NCBI RefSeq assembly: GCF_900113135.1
Contig: NZ_FOOH01000004.1
Coordinates: 62,001 to 126,000 of the forward strand
DNA from: Salegentibacter agarivorans
Lineage (GTDB): Bacteria; Bacteroidota; Bacteroidia; Flavobacteriales; Flavobacteriaceae
Direction of reading: 5' to 3'
Length of the DNA: 64,000 nt
The notes under the pieces were generated by a model. It was not told where the DNA came from and did no database searches. It saw only the letters and a list, made by a program, of their open reading frames with translations. Within the stretch, counting starts at the first letter, position 1. Each line of letters starts with the position of its first letter. Position numbers and translations under genes: made by a program. This document shows positions 37,073 to 47,108 of this stretch, piece after piece.

Positions 37073-39286
37073 ATGACTATTCTCAAAAGAATATCTTTTA
37101 ATTTTCAATTTTGTTGTATTCAAAAACCAATTGTTTCCATCCTTCTTCTAAGCATATTCTCCTTAGGAAGTGCTCAGGAGAATAATTCCAAACACTACTC
37201 TAATCATGAGATCGAAGCGAAAGTAGACTCGGTTATGGCTACAATGTCTATGGAAGATAAGCTAGCGCAAATTACCGGGCCCCGGCTAAAAGAGATAATG
37301 GTAGATTACGAATTTTCAATTGAAAAATGTCGGGAAGTAATTCCAAATGGAATTGGTCATTTTTGTCAGTTTTCATCTGGTTTAATAAAGTCTCCGGAAG
37401 AATTAAGAGACCTGGTTCGAAAGATTCAGCATTATTTAATAACAGAAACAACCAATAAAATTCCTGCTATTTTTCATGAAGAAGCAATTACAGATTTTGC
37501 AACACAAGGAGCTACTACTTTCCCGCAACAAATTGGTGTAGGTTGTTCCTGGAACCCTGAAATAGTGAAGAAGAATGCTCGATCTACTGCTCAAAATATG
37601 CGTGCGGCAGGAGCCACTTTCGCACTCTCCCCAATGTTGGACCTCAGCCGTTCAGCGCATTGGAACCGAATTGAAGAAAGTTATGGAGAAGATGCGTACT
37701 TTACATCTAGAATGGGTGTTGCTTTTGCAAACGGTTTACAAGGTGATGACTTTAAAAGCGGTGTGGCAGCAACGGTAAAACACTTTGCCGGTTATGGTAC
37801 ATCCAATAATAATATAAAAGAATTATACGAGGAGTATTTAATGCCTCATGAAGCAGCCATAAAAATCGCAGATGCAAAAAGCGTAATGCCTTCTTATGGT
37901 AAATACAAAGCACTTGCCGTAACCGCAAATCCAATCATGCTAGACCAAATTCTACGTCAAGAAATTGGTTTTGACGGACTAGTGGTGAGCGATTATGGGG
38001 CTGTAAATTTAATCCGTAAGGGGCATCAACAGGTTGAAAACTCTGTGATGGCCACTGCTATGGTCATAAATACCGGGGTTGATATAGAACTCTCCTCCCC
38101 CGTTGCCTACCCACCGTTGCCACAGGCCATAAAGCAGGGGTTGGTTAGTGAGGAAACTATAAATCAATCGGTTAAGCGTTCGTTACTCATGAAAGCTAAA
38201 TTAGGCTTATTATATAGACATCCTGTAATAGGTAAAGATGGGGCGCTGGATTTTGATCCCCCGGCATATAGGAATTTAGCTTATGAAACAGCCAAACAAT
38301 CTATTGTTTTACTAAAAAACGATGGCCTTTTGCCTCTAAAAAAGGATATTCAAAATATATCCCTGGTAGGGCCTAATGTTGCCACGGTACATTGTTTGTT
38401 AGGTGATTACACTTATCAATCCATGATTTTATTTTGGCATGGTAAGGAATTTGATCCTACAAATCCCAGGCTGGTAACCCTAAAGAAAGGTATGGAAAAC
38501 AAACTTCGAAAGCGGGTAAAGATAAAACATGAACGAGGATGCGACTGGAGCTCACCTTTGGAAACTAAGATTTATACCGGGAGTTTAGGTGATGATAGAT
38601 TAAGTAAGTTAAGGCTGTTAACTATTAAAGACTTGTCTCAACCAGATCTGCAAAATGCCCTTAAAATATCAGAAGAAAGCGATGTGATTATTGCAGGGAT
38701 GGGTGAGAACCTGTATCTATGTGGTGAAGGACGTATGCGAAAAGGAATTCGTTTACCAGGTGAACAAGAAGCTTTTGTTGAAAAATTAATTGCTACGGGT
38801 AAACCTGTGATTTTGGTAGTTTTTAGTGGTCGCCAGCAATTGTTAAGCCGATTCGAAGAAAAATGCGCAGCAATTATTCAAGCCTGGTTCCCTGGGGAAG
38901 AAAGTGGAAATGCCTTGGCAGATATTATAGCGGGTAACGTAAACCCTTCAGCCAAACTATGTGTGACCTATCTCAAAACAGAATCAGAACAGGAAATCAA
39001 TTATAAAAATGGTTATGACTCTAATAACCTACCTCAATATCCGTTTGGTTTTGGATTGTCTTATACAACATTTGAATACTCCAATCTAAGAATGGAAGAT
39101 GTTGCGGACGTAACTGGAGAACGGTTCTCAATATCCTTAGATGTTCGTAATACTGGTAAAATGGATGGAACCGAAATTGTACAATGGTATGTTTCCCCTA
39201 AAGACAAAATTTCTACTATGAAACCAATTCAACTAAAAGGTTTCCAAAGAGTAGCATTAAAAGCAGGCGAAAAAAAGAGGGTTTGA
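37073..39286 (+). CDS. GH3-family glycosidase, reading frame broken near the C-terminus
   Basis: The frame opens with TTG at 37043, but ATG 37073 begins a good leader (MTILKRISF ... IFSLGSAQ), so I use it (737 codons before the stop). The GH3 barrel has KHFAGYG and nucleophile D307 in VVSDYGA. The alpha/beta sandwich contains YLCGEGRMR and WFPGEESGNALADI, then an Fn3-like domain begins (FEYSNLRM, DVRNTGKMDGTEIVQWYV) and stops at 39284 after GEKKRV. The missing end of that Fn3 domain is found immediately downstream in another frame. Family members are exo-beta-glycosidases. The core enzyme is complete, so a truncated product could still fold poorly or well; activity is uncertain. Confidence 0.8.
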   Translation: MTILKRISFNFQFCCIQKPIVSILLLSIFSLGSAQENNSKHYSNHEIEAKVDSVMATMSMEDKLAQITGPRLKEIMVDYEFSIEKCREVIPNGIGHFCQFSSGLIKSPEELRDLVRKIQHYLITETTNKIPAIFHEEAITDFATQGATTFPQQIGVGCSWNPEIVKKNARSTAQNMRAAGATFALSPMLDLSRSAHWNRIEESYGEDAYFTSRMGVAFANGLQGDDFKSGVAATVKHFAGYGTSNNNIKELYEEYLMPHEAAIKIADAKSVMPSYGKYKALAVTANPIMLDQILRQEIGFDGLVVSDYGAVNLIRKGHQQVENSVMATAMVINTGVDIELSSPVAYPPLPQAIKQGLVSEETINQSVKRSLLMKAKLGLLYRHPVIGKDGALDFDPPAYRNLAYETAKQSIVLLKNDGLLPLKKDIQNISLVGPNVATVHCLLGDYTYQSMILFWHGKEFDPTNPRLVTLKKGMENKLRKRVKIKHERGCDWSSPLETKIYTGSLGDDRLSKLRLLTIKDLSQPDLQNALKISEESDVIIAGMGENLYLCGEGRMRKGIRLPGEQEAFVEKLIATGKPVILVVFSGRQQLLSRFEEKCAAIIQAWFPGEESGNALADIIAGNVNPSAKLCVTYLKTESEQEINYKNGYDSNNLPQYPFGFGLSYTTFEYSNLRMEDVADVTGERFSISLDVRNTGKMDGTEIVQWYVSPKDKISTMKPIQLKGFQRVALKAGEKKRV

Positions 39287-39477
39287 TTTCAAGTTTCCCT
39301 GAACAACTGGTACAATTCAAAAAGAATCAATGGATCGTAGAAAACGGAGAGTATGAATTTAAAATTGGTGCTTCTTCGACAGATATACGTTTAAGCGCCA
39401 CTGTTCGATTGCGGGGTAATGATTTGGTCTTGAATAAAGGCAGAAGCATATTTTTCAGCTTGAATAATGCTGAATGA
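39271..39477 (+). pseudogene. Displaced C-terminal end of the GH3 protein (-1 frame)
   Basis: The -1 frame continues the GH3 Fn3 domain: FPEQLVQFKKNQWIVENGEY, then EFKIGASSTDIRL, to a stop at 39475-39477. The junction contains A_AAA_AAG in the upstream frame (39271-39277), a classic bacterial -1 slippery heptamer. An alternative reading with two extra bases (one T in 39282-39284, one C in 39297-39299) would restore KKRVDFKFPEQL, which fits the GH3 Fn3 strand better. I therefore favour indels, either mutations or assembly errors. Confidence 0.7.
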
Positions 39478-39609
39478 TTTTTTTAAAAAATATTATTAAA
39501 ATTTCGAAATTAAACAGAATGATTCCCATTATTGTGACGTTATGAATAATAACAGGTACCCCCTATAAATCAATATATTAAATTAGAATTCCTATTAATT
39601 ATTTCAAAT

Positions 39610-40755
39610 ATGATATACAGAACAATCTTCTTTTTCAGTCTAATTTTTGCTGTACTAGTAATTTCTATTTCTTGTAAAAATAGCAATAATGATCAAACAA
39701 AGGACATCCCAATAACAACGAAAAACAATCATAATGTTGGGCGTGAAAAAAAGGATATTTCGACACCTATTAAAGAAAAACCAGAAAACATAGACGCCCC
39801 AGATGGAATGGTATGGATACCCGGAGGAACTTTTATGCAAGGTGCGGTAACTTCCGATGAAATGGCCATGAAGCACGAAAAACCGGCACACGAAGTAGTG
39901 GTTGATGGATTCTATATGGATATAACTGAAGTGACCAATAAAGATTTTCAAAAATTTGTAGAATCAACGGGATATATAACTGTGGCCGAAAGATCCATCG
40001 ATTGGGAGGAAATGAAAAAACAACTCCCTCCCGGCACAACAAAGCCACATGATTCCATAATGCAGCCTGGTTCACTTACTTTTAAAAAAACGAAAAATAG
40101 TGTACCCAACCTGTATGACTATTCTCAATGGTGGAACTGGACTATTGGAGCAAATTGGAGACATCCAAATGGCCCTGGAAGTAATCTTGAAGGAAAAGAA
40201 AATTACCCGGTAGTCCATATCGCATTTGAAGATGCCCAGGCCTATTGTGAATGGGCTGGTAGACGATTGCCTACCGAAGCAGAATGGGAATATGCTGCCC
40301 GCGGTGGCCAGGAAAATGCGATCTTTACCTGGGGAACGGATTATCAAAAATTATCTCAAATGACTAATTCCTGGGAGGGAGACTTTCCTACTACTAATAC
40401 AAAAGTTGATGGCTTTGAAGGAAAAGCACCTGTAAAATCTTATAATCCTAATCCATATGGTCTTTATGATATGGCAGGAAATGTTTGGGAATATACTAGT
40501 GACTGGTACAATACTCACTATTACAGTGAAATGAGTAAGCAGGGAATAGTTAAAAACCCTAAAGGTGCTTCCGTAGCATACAATCCCAATGCGATGACAT
40601 CTGAAAAGGTGATTAAAGGTGGTTCATATTTATGTAACGCCTCCTACTGCGCAAGTTTCAGAATTTCAGCTAGAATGGCTAACGCTTATGACTCATCACA
40701 GGAACATTTGGGATTTAGAACGATAGCTACGCCTGAAATGCTCGAGAAAAACTAG
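39610..40755 (+). CDS. Lipoprotein formylglycine-generating enzyme (sulfatase maturase)
   Basis: A 381-residue lipoprotein (lipobox ISIS-C22, no acidic export signal after the Cys, so probably periplasm-facing). The FGE-sulfatase domain spans ~60-375: MVWIPGGTFMQG, VDGFYMDITEVTN, WAGRRLPTEAEWEYAARGG, GLYDMAGNVWEYTSDW and GGSYLCNASYC. C342 and C347 (five residues apart) align with the two copper-binding active-site cysteines of aerobic FGE, so this is a likely true maturase rather than a non-catalytic relative. It would oxidise the Cys of the C-x-P/A-x-R motif in exported sulfatases using O2. No other maturase is visible in the window. It lies 132 bp after the broken GH3 end. Confidence 0.88.
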   Translation: MIYRTIFFFSLIFAVLVISISCKNSNNDQTKDIPITTKNNHNVGREKKDISTPIKEKPENIDAPDGMVWIPGGTFMQGAVTSDEMAMKHEKPAHEVVVDGFYMDITEVTNKDFQKFVESTGYITVAERSIDWEEMKKQLPPGTTKPHDSIMQPGSLTFKKTKNSVPNLYDYSQWWNWTIGANWRHPNGPGSNLEGKENYPVVHIAFEDAQAYCEWAGRRLPTEAEWEYAARGGQENAIFTWGTDYQKLSQMTNSWEGDFPTTNTKVDGFEGKAPVKSYNPNPYGLYDMAGNVWEYTSDWYNTHYYSEMSKQGIVKNPKGASVAYNPNAMTSEKVIKGGSYLCNASYCASFRISARMANAYDSSQEHLGFRTIATPEMLEKN

Positions 40756-40809
40756 AGCAAATGCAACTTATAAAAATCTTATTTGCAGCGATTAAATACT
40801 CGAAATAGA

Positions 40810-41726
40810 ATGTTGAAAAATAAATCTGCGCTTTATTTATAATTTTTATCCTATTATTTAGCCTAACTAGGATCGCGCAAACAATTCCTGCATCCATAGA
40901 AAATCTCCACAAACCTCCCCCGAACTTTAAATTATCCGATAATTTTAACAGATCTAGAAAAAACAAATCTTTTGATACCACTAAATGGCATTTTTGTGAA
41001 TCTACAAAAAAAGGTCTGGGACAAGGGAAGGAATCTGTTCAAAAAAAAACGGAAAGCTTATATGGTACGGGATTAAATCAAAACATAAAGCTTGAGCAAT
41101 AGTACAACTTCCAATATGGCTGGTATTCTTTTCTATGGAAAACTACAAGTATAGATTTTAATAAAAAAATGTATGTCATCTAAATGGGGTTTCCTAAATG
41201 AATCCTAGAGACAATAAAATTCCTGTAATTTATGAACCTGGTAATAGCTGGATGGAAATTGATATTATAGAGTTTTCTAGATGGCCGTTGAACCAGACTT
41301 ATTAGAGTTCAGATGCTTCGACCTACATTTGGGTTGACTCGCTTCAGAAAAAGTTAAGATAATCTAGAACCAGAAGGCTTTCATTTGGTTGGAAAAAAGT
41401 TGTTATTATTGATCGTATAAAGGACCAACACAATGAAACTGTAATGGGTAATACAAATTTCAACAAATGGCAAATCTGGGGTATGGAATATCATCCCGAT
41501 TATCTACAAATGTGCAAAAAGAAGTGATAAATGGTTTGGAGTAGAACTCTTTACCGAACATGAAATAAAACCTTCTCTCACCGCAATACAAAAGAAAGTT
41601 ACAACTCGCCTGTTTTGGTATCTTGGAAATCTTTTTTACCATATGGGTAAAAAATACTTGAAGAGCAGAATACGAATTCCAACTTTTGAAGTAGACTGGT
41701 TTCATTTCAATCCATTAACGCAATAA
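40810..41726 (+). pseudogene. GH16 pseudogene (multiple stops and frameshifts)
   Basis: A start and decayed leader at 40810 (MLKNKSALYL, then stop) lead into QTIPASIENL and LSDNFNRSRKNKSFDTTKW, the GH16 opening strand. Several stops and frame changes follow. Later pieces are YGWYSFLWK, KWGFLNE, the catalytic-strand remnant WMEIDIIEF (about 41250-41275), WQIWGMEYHPDYLQM and the terminal strand FEVDWFHFNP before a stop at 41724-41726. The order matches a complete GH16 of about 300 residues. Clearly non-functional. Confidence 0.8.
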
Positions 41727-42048
41727 AATAAAAGATTTGAACTCAATAGGAAGAAAATTGTCTAATCGGGAAATGACTTAATTGAATAATATATTATTAA
41801 GTCTTAGGAAAGACTGTAATTTGGAAAAGCTAATAGGAAAGACTAACATATTTTGACACTCAAGATTGAATAGTTCAATTTGCTAGAAATCGGTTATACC
41901 TTCTATTTTATTCATTACTTAATGATAATAAAACTTTAGGGGTAAAATTAAATTTATCATTGATTTTTTTTCCTATATCCTAAACGGAAATATTCCAATT
42001 CTTTCAAATTTTGTTAAAATTCCTTCAAAAGCAGCACCTAACATCCTG

Positions 42049-42067
42049 TGTCTAGTTTATGTCTAGT
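42049..42067 (+). promoter_or_regulatory. Tandem TGTCTAGT direct repeat (11-bp period) upstream of SusC1
   Basis: Two identical copies of TGTCTAGT start at 42049 and 42060. The only similar pair I found is at 57325/57336, before the GH2-GH117 operon. The site is 172-190 bp before the SusC1 start. A 12-bp palindrome GTGATATATCAC (42098-42109) lies between it and the gene. The 41727-42238 region holds no gene. Confidence 0.5.
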
Positions 42068-42238
42068 GCGAATACATCACCTATTTAAAACTATTCTGTG
42101 ATATATCACTAAGTTTGACCTTCTACAATTGGGAAATTATCAAAAAAATAGTAATTGATAAGTTTTTTGTTAAAAACTAATTTTTCAAGAGTATTAGTTT
42201 AAAATTAGGAAAATATTAATATTTAATCATTAGTCAGC

Positions 42239-45200
42239 ATGAATAGAAAGTTAAGGAATTTAATTCCGTTCGTTTTTTTCTTATTTGTTTTTATATCTGC
42301 TTTTGCCCAGCAAAAAACAACAGTAAGTGGTACGATTACCGAAGCCGGAACAGGAATTCCCGTTCCCGGGGCTAATATAGTGGAAAAAGGCACTACCAAT
42401 GGAGTAATGAGCGATTTTGATGGAAATTATAGTATAGAGGTTTCCCCAGGCGCTGTCCTGGAAGTGAGTTTTTTAGGTTACACTACAAAAGAAACTCAAG
42501 TAAACAACCAAAACGAAATCGATATCGTGCTGGAACCCGAGACTTCCGCATTGGATGAAGTAGTAGTAGTTGGGTATGGTACTCAAAAGAAAAAAGAATT
42601 AACTGGGGCTGTTGGTTTTGTGGACTCTGAGGTTATTTCAAAAGCTCCCGTTTCGGATTTAGGTTCTGCAATCCAGGGGCAAGTAGCCGGGGTAAATGTT
42701 CAAGCTAGTAGTGGCCGACCCGGTGATGAGGCCAATATCCAAATTAGGGGCCTGGGATCTATTAGTTCTAACGGTTTGGCACCATTATATGTTGTTGATG
42801 GTATTCCTTACCAGGGAAACCCAAATATCGCACCGGAGCAAATTGCTTCTATAGACATCTTAAAAGATGGTGCCGCAGCGGCAGTCTATGGTACCAGGGC
42901 ATCAAACGGTGTCATAATTATAACGACCAAAAAAGGTCAGGAGGGTAAAATGTCTGTTAACTTTAGTGCATATGGAGGAATTCAGAATATCACCTCCGGC
43001 ACACCGTTAATGAATACACAACAGCAAATGTATGCAGAAGAAGTGGTGTTAAATGCATTAGGTAGGGAGCCTTTAATATTCTTTTTTAATCCCAATGCGT
43101 TAGACTATGATACCGATTTTGTTGAAGCAGTCCAAAATGACAATGCTCCAATCCAGAATTATAATTTATTGGTTTCAGGAGGTACAGAAAATCTAACCTT
43201 GAGTTTAAACACGAATTATTTTGATCAGGAGGGAGTTTTAATCAACTCTGGATTTAATCGATTGAGTAACCGAATTACTGGTGAATTTACCAGAGGTAAA
43301 TTTAAAGCTTTTGCCAGTCTGGGATTAACCACAGAAAATACAGAACAGGAGCCTTTTGCTTTATATGAATATGCCATTGCACAGGTGCCATGGCAACCAC
43401 CATTTGGAGCTTTGCCCAGCGCCGGAGAAAACAGTGTCCAGATTCCTGTAAGAAATGCAATACAGTACAGTTATTTATCGAGGATATTGGGCAATAGTGA
43501 TGATAGGGAAGTTAACAGTTCTAATATAGCTTTGAATTTGGAATATGAATTTTTTAAGGGCTTTAAATACAAGGTGAATCTGGGAAGGAACACCTGGAAT
43601 TACAGCAGGAAATTTTTTCAACCACAATATTTGGTATACAACACAGAAGGGGAGTACAATCCAACAGCCTCTCGGGAAGATGCAATTTTAAATGAAGATT
43701 TCACCTTTACAAAAAGAGATGTATGGGAAAATCAATTAACCTACAATTTAAATATAAATAATCACACGTTTAATTTGCTTGGTGTCTTGTCATACGAGAA
43801 ATTTGACTCGAAACAGTTGGGTGTGGGGGTTATAGGTTTATTAAGTAATGAAACACCTGTGTTAGGTGCGGGTTCTGAAGGAATTAAACCAAACAGCTAC
43901 GATTTTACTAATAGTCTTTCTGGAATGTTATTTAGATTACAATATAACTATGCTGGTAAATATTTATTTTCTGGAAGTTTTAGACGTGATGGGTCATCAA
44001 ATTTTGGCGAAGAAAACCGATACGGGAACTTTATTGGATTATCTGCAGGTTGGAATATTAGTGATGAAGAGTTTTTTCGAGATCTGGACTCAGAGGTTAT
44101 TAATAATTTAAAACTACGGGCTAGTTGGGCCGAAGTTGGAAATCAAAGTATAGACCCGTATTCATTTGCTTCACAAATTGAAACAGGTATAAATTATCCT
44201 TTTGGCCCAAATGAAGAACTTTCCACAGGGGCCATTCAAAGAAGATACGCAAATTCCTCGATCAAATGGGAGACCAGTATTTCTAAGAATATAGGGCTTG
44301 ACCTTGAAATGTTTGATCGAAAACTGAATTTCACAGCGGATGTGTATGAGAATGAGAAAGAAGACATGTTGCTACAGGAACGGCTTCCCCCTTCTTCTGG
44401 AACTTACCACCCAAGAGCTCTAGGAGTATATGATGTAAGGGTTATTAATGCAGGGAATATGATAAACAGAGGACTGGAATTGTCTTTATCTTACAGAGAT
44501 GAAACTTCTTATGGTCTTAATTGGAATGTTTCAGCCACTTTTACCAAAAATGATAATGAAGTGACCAACCTCAATGGGGTAGAAAGAGGTTATGCCAATG
44601 GTCGCCCCATTTTATCCAGGGGGACCAATACAGACTATACCACCTTCCTGGCAGAAGGATATGAAGCAGGAGCTTTCTTTTTAGTGCAAAATGATGGGAT
44701 AATCAAAACGGAAGAAGAACTGGAAGCATACAGGCAAATTGATGCAAGTGCACAGCTTGGTGATATTCGCTATATTGATCAGCCCACTGTGGATACTAAT
44801 GGTGATGGGGTTGCAGATACCGGGGATGGAGTTATTAACAATAATGACAGGGTATACTCTGGTTCCGGGCAGGCTGAGTTTGAGTCAGGTTTAAATTTTG
44901 GTGCGGATTATAAAGGTTTTGATTTGTTTGTACAAACTTTCTTATCTTATGGTGCGGAGCTGTATAATGGTGCGAAATTATATGCCTATACCGCGGGAAG
45001 ACATTTGGAGCAATATTCTATGTGGAGCCCGCAAAACCCCAATTCCAATATTCCAACTTTTAGAGAAGATGCTTTCCATAGTAGTGTACGGGCAAGAACT
45101 GACTACTTTATGGAGGACGGTTCTTACTTGAGGATAAGGAATATAACCCTTGGGTATTCCTTACCAGAATCACTAACAAATAGTAAAATTGATAAGGCTA

Positions 45201-45355
45201 GATTGTATCTAACAGCAATGAACCCTTTCACCTTCACAGAATATACCGGATACGATCCTGAGATAGGAGGGGATGGAATTTTCACCAGGGGGATTGATCG
45301 CGGAAATTATCCGGTAGCTCGAAGATTTTTGGTAGGTATGGAATTTAGATTTTAA
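42239..45355 (+). CDS. SusC-like TonB-dependent outer-membrane transporter (SusC1)
   Basis: A 1038-residue outer-membrane protein with a leader (to ~SAFAQQ). A carboxypeptidase-D-like regulatory domain (~27-105; VSGTITEAGTGIPVPGANI) precedes the SusC signature DEVVVVGYGTQKKKELTGA. The plug (~125-235; VDGIPYQGNPN, DGAAAAVYGTRASNGVIIITTK) and a 22-strand barrel end at the C-terminal aromatic residue of GMEFRF. SusC proteins import oligosaccharides with their SusD lid, powered by TonB. SusD1 begins 22 bp later, followed by a binding lipoprotein and a beta-agarase, so the likely cargo is agaro- or porphyran-oligosaccharide. The tandem TGTCTAGT element lies upstream. Confidence 0.96.
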   Translation: MNRKLRNLIPFVFFLFVFISAFAQQKTTVSGTITEAGTGIPVPGANIVEKGTTNGVMSDFDGNYSIEVSPGAVLEVSFLGYTTKETQVNNQNEIDIVLEPETSALDEVVVVGYGTQKKKELTGAVGFVDSEVISKAPVSDLGSAIQGQVAGVNVQASSGRPGDEANIQIRGLGSISSNGLAPLYVVDGIPYQGNPNIAPEQIASIDILKDGAAAAVYGTRASNGVIIITTKKGQEGKMSVNFSAYGGIQNITSGTPLMNTQQQMYAEEVVLNALGREPLIFFFNPNALDYDTDFVEAVQNDNAPIQNYNLLVSGGTENLTLSLNTNYFDQEGVLINSGFNRLSNRITGEFTRGKFKAFASLGLTTENTEQEPFALYEYAIAQVPWQPPFGALPSAGENSVQIPVRNAIQYSYLSRILGNSDDREVNSSNIALNLEYEFFKGFKYKVNLGRNTWNYSRKFFQPQYLVYNTEGEYNPTASREDAILNEDFTFTKRDVWENQLTYNLNINNHTFNLLGVLSYEKFDSKQLGVGVIGLLSNETPVLGAGSEGIKPNSYDFTNSLSGMLFRLQYNYAGKYLFSGSFRRDGSSNFGEENRYGNFIGLSAGWNISDEEFFRDLDSEVINNLKLRASWAEVGNQSIDPYSFASQIETGINYPFGPNEELSTGAIQRRYANSSIKWETSISKNIGLDLEMFDRKLNFTADVYENEKEDMLLQERLPPSSGTYHPRALGVYDVRVINAGNMINRGLELSLSYRDETSYGLNWNVSATFTKNDNEVTNLNGVERGYANGRPILSRGTNTDYTTFLAEGYEAGAFFLVQNDGIIKTEEELEAYRQIDASAQLGDIRYIDQPTVDTNGDGVADTGDGVINNNDRVYSGSGQAEFESGLNFGADYKGFDLFVQTFLSYGAELYNGAKLYAYTAGRHLEQYSMWSPQNPNSNIPTFREDAFHSSVRARTDYFMEDGSYLRIRNITLGYSLPESLTNSKIDKARLYLTAMNPFTFTEYTGYDPEIGGDGIFTRGIDRGNYPVARRFLVGMEFRF

Positions 45356-45377
45356 TTAATTAAAAATTTGTAGAAAG

Positions 45378-47090
45378 ATGAAAAAATTAAATATACTGTT
45401 GGGATTCTTAACTCTTAGTCTTGGAGTTAGCTGTAACACAGATGAATTTTTAGCGGAAGAAAACCCTAATACAATAACTACTGATATTTTTTGGGAAACG
45501 GAAGATCAGTTTCAGACAGCACTAACCACTGTTTACGGGGCACTTCAATTTCAGAGTATAAGTGGTGGTGAATTGATTTATGAGATGATAATGGGAGATA
45601 TTGCCGGAACTGAATCCTGGTATAGACCTTTCGCTTTCAGAAATTTTACCTTTAATGACGGCACATATTATGTAACAGATAAATGGAATGAGCTGTACAT
45701 TGGAATATTCAGGGCTAACCAAGTAATCCAAAACATTCAGGACGAAGAAAATATATTTGAAGATGGCGAAAAAGCAAGAATTGAAGCTCAGGCCAGGTTT
45801 TTACGCGCTTTTTTCTATTTTGAACTCGTACACACTTATGGCGGTGGAATAATTCAAACTGAGGTTGCAGAAGCAAAAGAAGATTTTGCAAAACCATTTT
45901 CCTCAATTGAAGAGATTACTTCTCAGGTGATTATCCCAGACCTGGAATTTGCCCGAACAAACTTACCCAAACAGTGGTCTGGTAATAATATAGGCAGAGC
46001 TACATGGGGTGCATCAACTAGCCTTCTGGCAAAGGTTTATCTTTATGGGGAAGACTGGGATACATCGGTATCATTATTCAAGGAAGTTATCGATTCAGGC
46101 ATTTACTCCCTCACTGCAGATATTATGGATAATTTTACGGATGAAAATGAATTTAATTCTGAATCAATTTTCGAAGTAACTTATTCCAGTGAATTGAGTC
46201 CTGGAGTAGGTGGAGCAGTTGTAGATGATAATCCAAATGAAACCGGGGCTGAAGCGAGCACATTGGCTACGGCATTCGGACAACTGAATTTTGGAGGTTT
46301 CAACACATTACTTCCCACCTATTATTTACACGAATTATATGTTAATGATGAAGTGGATCCGGCAAATCCTGTAAATGACGGCAATGAATTTTCCACAAGG
46401 ATGAACGCTTCCATTGTACCTGTAAATGGTGAAGGTTTATATTATCAGCTTCCCATAGGAGAACGTGCTGGATGGGCATTTGGTCAAAGTGCCTATATAA
46501 AAAAATATACCAACTGGTACCATTGGGAAGGAGAAGGATCAAACTCTAGGTCGGGAATAAACTTCAGACATATCAGGTTAGCAGATATTTATTTAATGTA
46601 TGCTGAAGCAGTGCTTCAGTCCTCCGGAAATGTTGATGAAGCTATCGAGTATGTAGATCTAGTTAGGAAGCGTGCAGGTGTAGTAACTTTACAGCAATAT
46701 CTGAATGAGAATTCAGGTACTTTCCCTCAGCTACATATTAGTGAGCAGGTTCATGGCACTCAACCTATGGCTCTGCCAACAGTTGACAATGTACTCACGC
46801 ACATACGACGCGTAGAAAGACCTCTGGAATTAGCTTTTGAAGGACATAGATGGAAAGATCTGGTGCGTTGGGACATTGTTCAGGAAGTTTTTGACGACTT
46901 AAGACAAGATGAAATATGGCGACAGGAACATCTTGAAGAACTCCAAATAAGTTCTGGCGGCATACCTCCCCTATTCATTCAAGAAAGAATTAGACCTGAC
47001 TTTAACCTGGCGGCACCAAATTATACCCCGTCACAACATAATTATTTACCAATTCCTTCTCAGGAAGTGCAAACAAACGACCAGCTATAA
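45378..47090 (+). CDS. SusD/RagB-like surface glycan-binding lipoprotein (SusD1)
   Basis: A 570-residue lipoprotein (lipobox LGVSC19). The family features are ETEDQFQTALTTVYGAL, the TPR-like segments KARIEAQARFLRAFFYFELVHTYG and TWGASTSLLAKVYLYGEDW, and the C-terminal RHIRLADIYLMYAEA, HIRRVERPLELAFEGHRWKDLVRW and HNYLPIPSQEV blocks. It forms the lid over SusC1 and binds the glycan at the surface. Spacing to SusC1 is 22 bp and to the next lipoprotein 18 bp, so the three are one operon. Confidence 0.95.
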   Translation: MKKLNILLGFLTLSLGVSCNTDEFLAEENPNTITTDIFWETEDQFQTALTTVYGALQFQSISGGELIYEMIMGDIAGTESWYRPFAFRNFTFNDGTYYVTDKWNELYIGIFRANQVIQNIQDEENIFEDGEKARIEAQARFLRAFFYFELVHTYGGGIIQTEVAEAKEDFAKPFSSIEEITSQVIIPDLEFARTNLPKQWSGNNIGRATWGASTSLLAKVYLYGEDWDTSVSLFKEVIDSGIYSLTADIMDNFTDENEFNSESIFEVTYSSELSPGVGGAVVDDNPNETGAEASTLATAFGQLNFGGFNTLLPTYYLHELYVNDEVDPANPVNDGNEFSTRMNASIVPVNGEGLYYQLPIGERAGWAFGQSAYIKKYTNWYHWEGEGSNSRSGINFRHIRLADIYLMYAEAVLQSSGNVDEAIEYVDLVRKRAGVVTLQQYLNENSGTFPQLHISEQVHGTQPMALPTVDNVLTHIRRVERPLELAFEGHRWKDLVRWDIVQEVFDDLRQDEIWRQEHLEELQISSGGIPPLFIQERIRPDFNLAAPNYTPSQHNYLPIPSQEVQTNDQL

Positions 47091-47108
47091 CAATTAAATT
47101 CAAGAGTA

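Noticed and set aside
39271-39277. Programmed -1 frameshifting in GH3 as the main explanation
   Set aside because: The heptamer is present, but no strong downstream hairpin was seen and a two-indel reading restores a more typical GH3 sequence, so mutation or sequencing error is likelier.
42098-42109. CRP-like site (GTGATATATCAC) upstream of SusC1
   Set aside because: The palindrome is real, but its central spacing is two bases shorter than the CRP consensus, so I only mention it as a palindrome.
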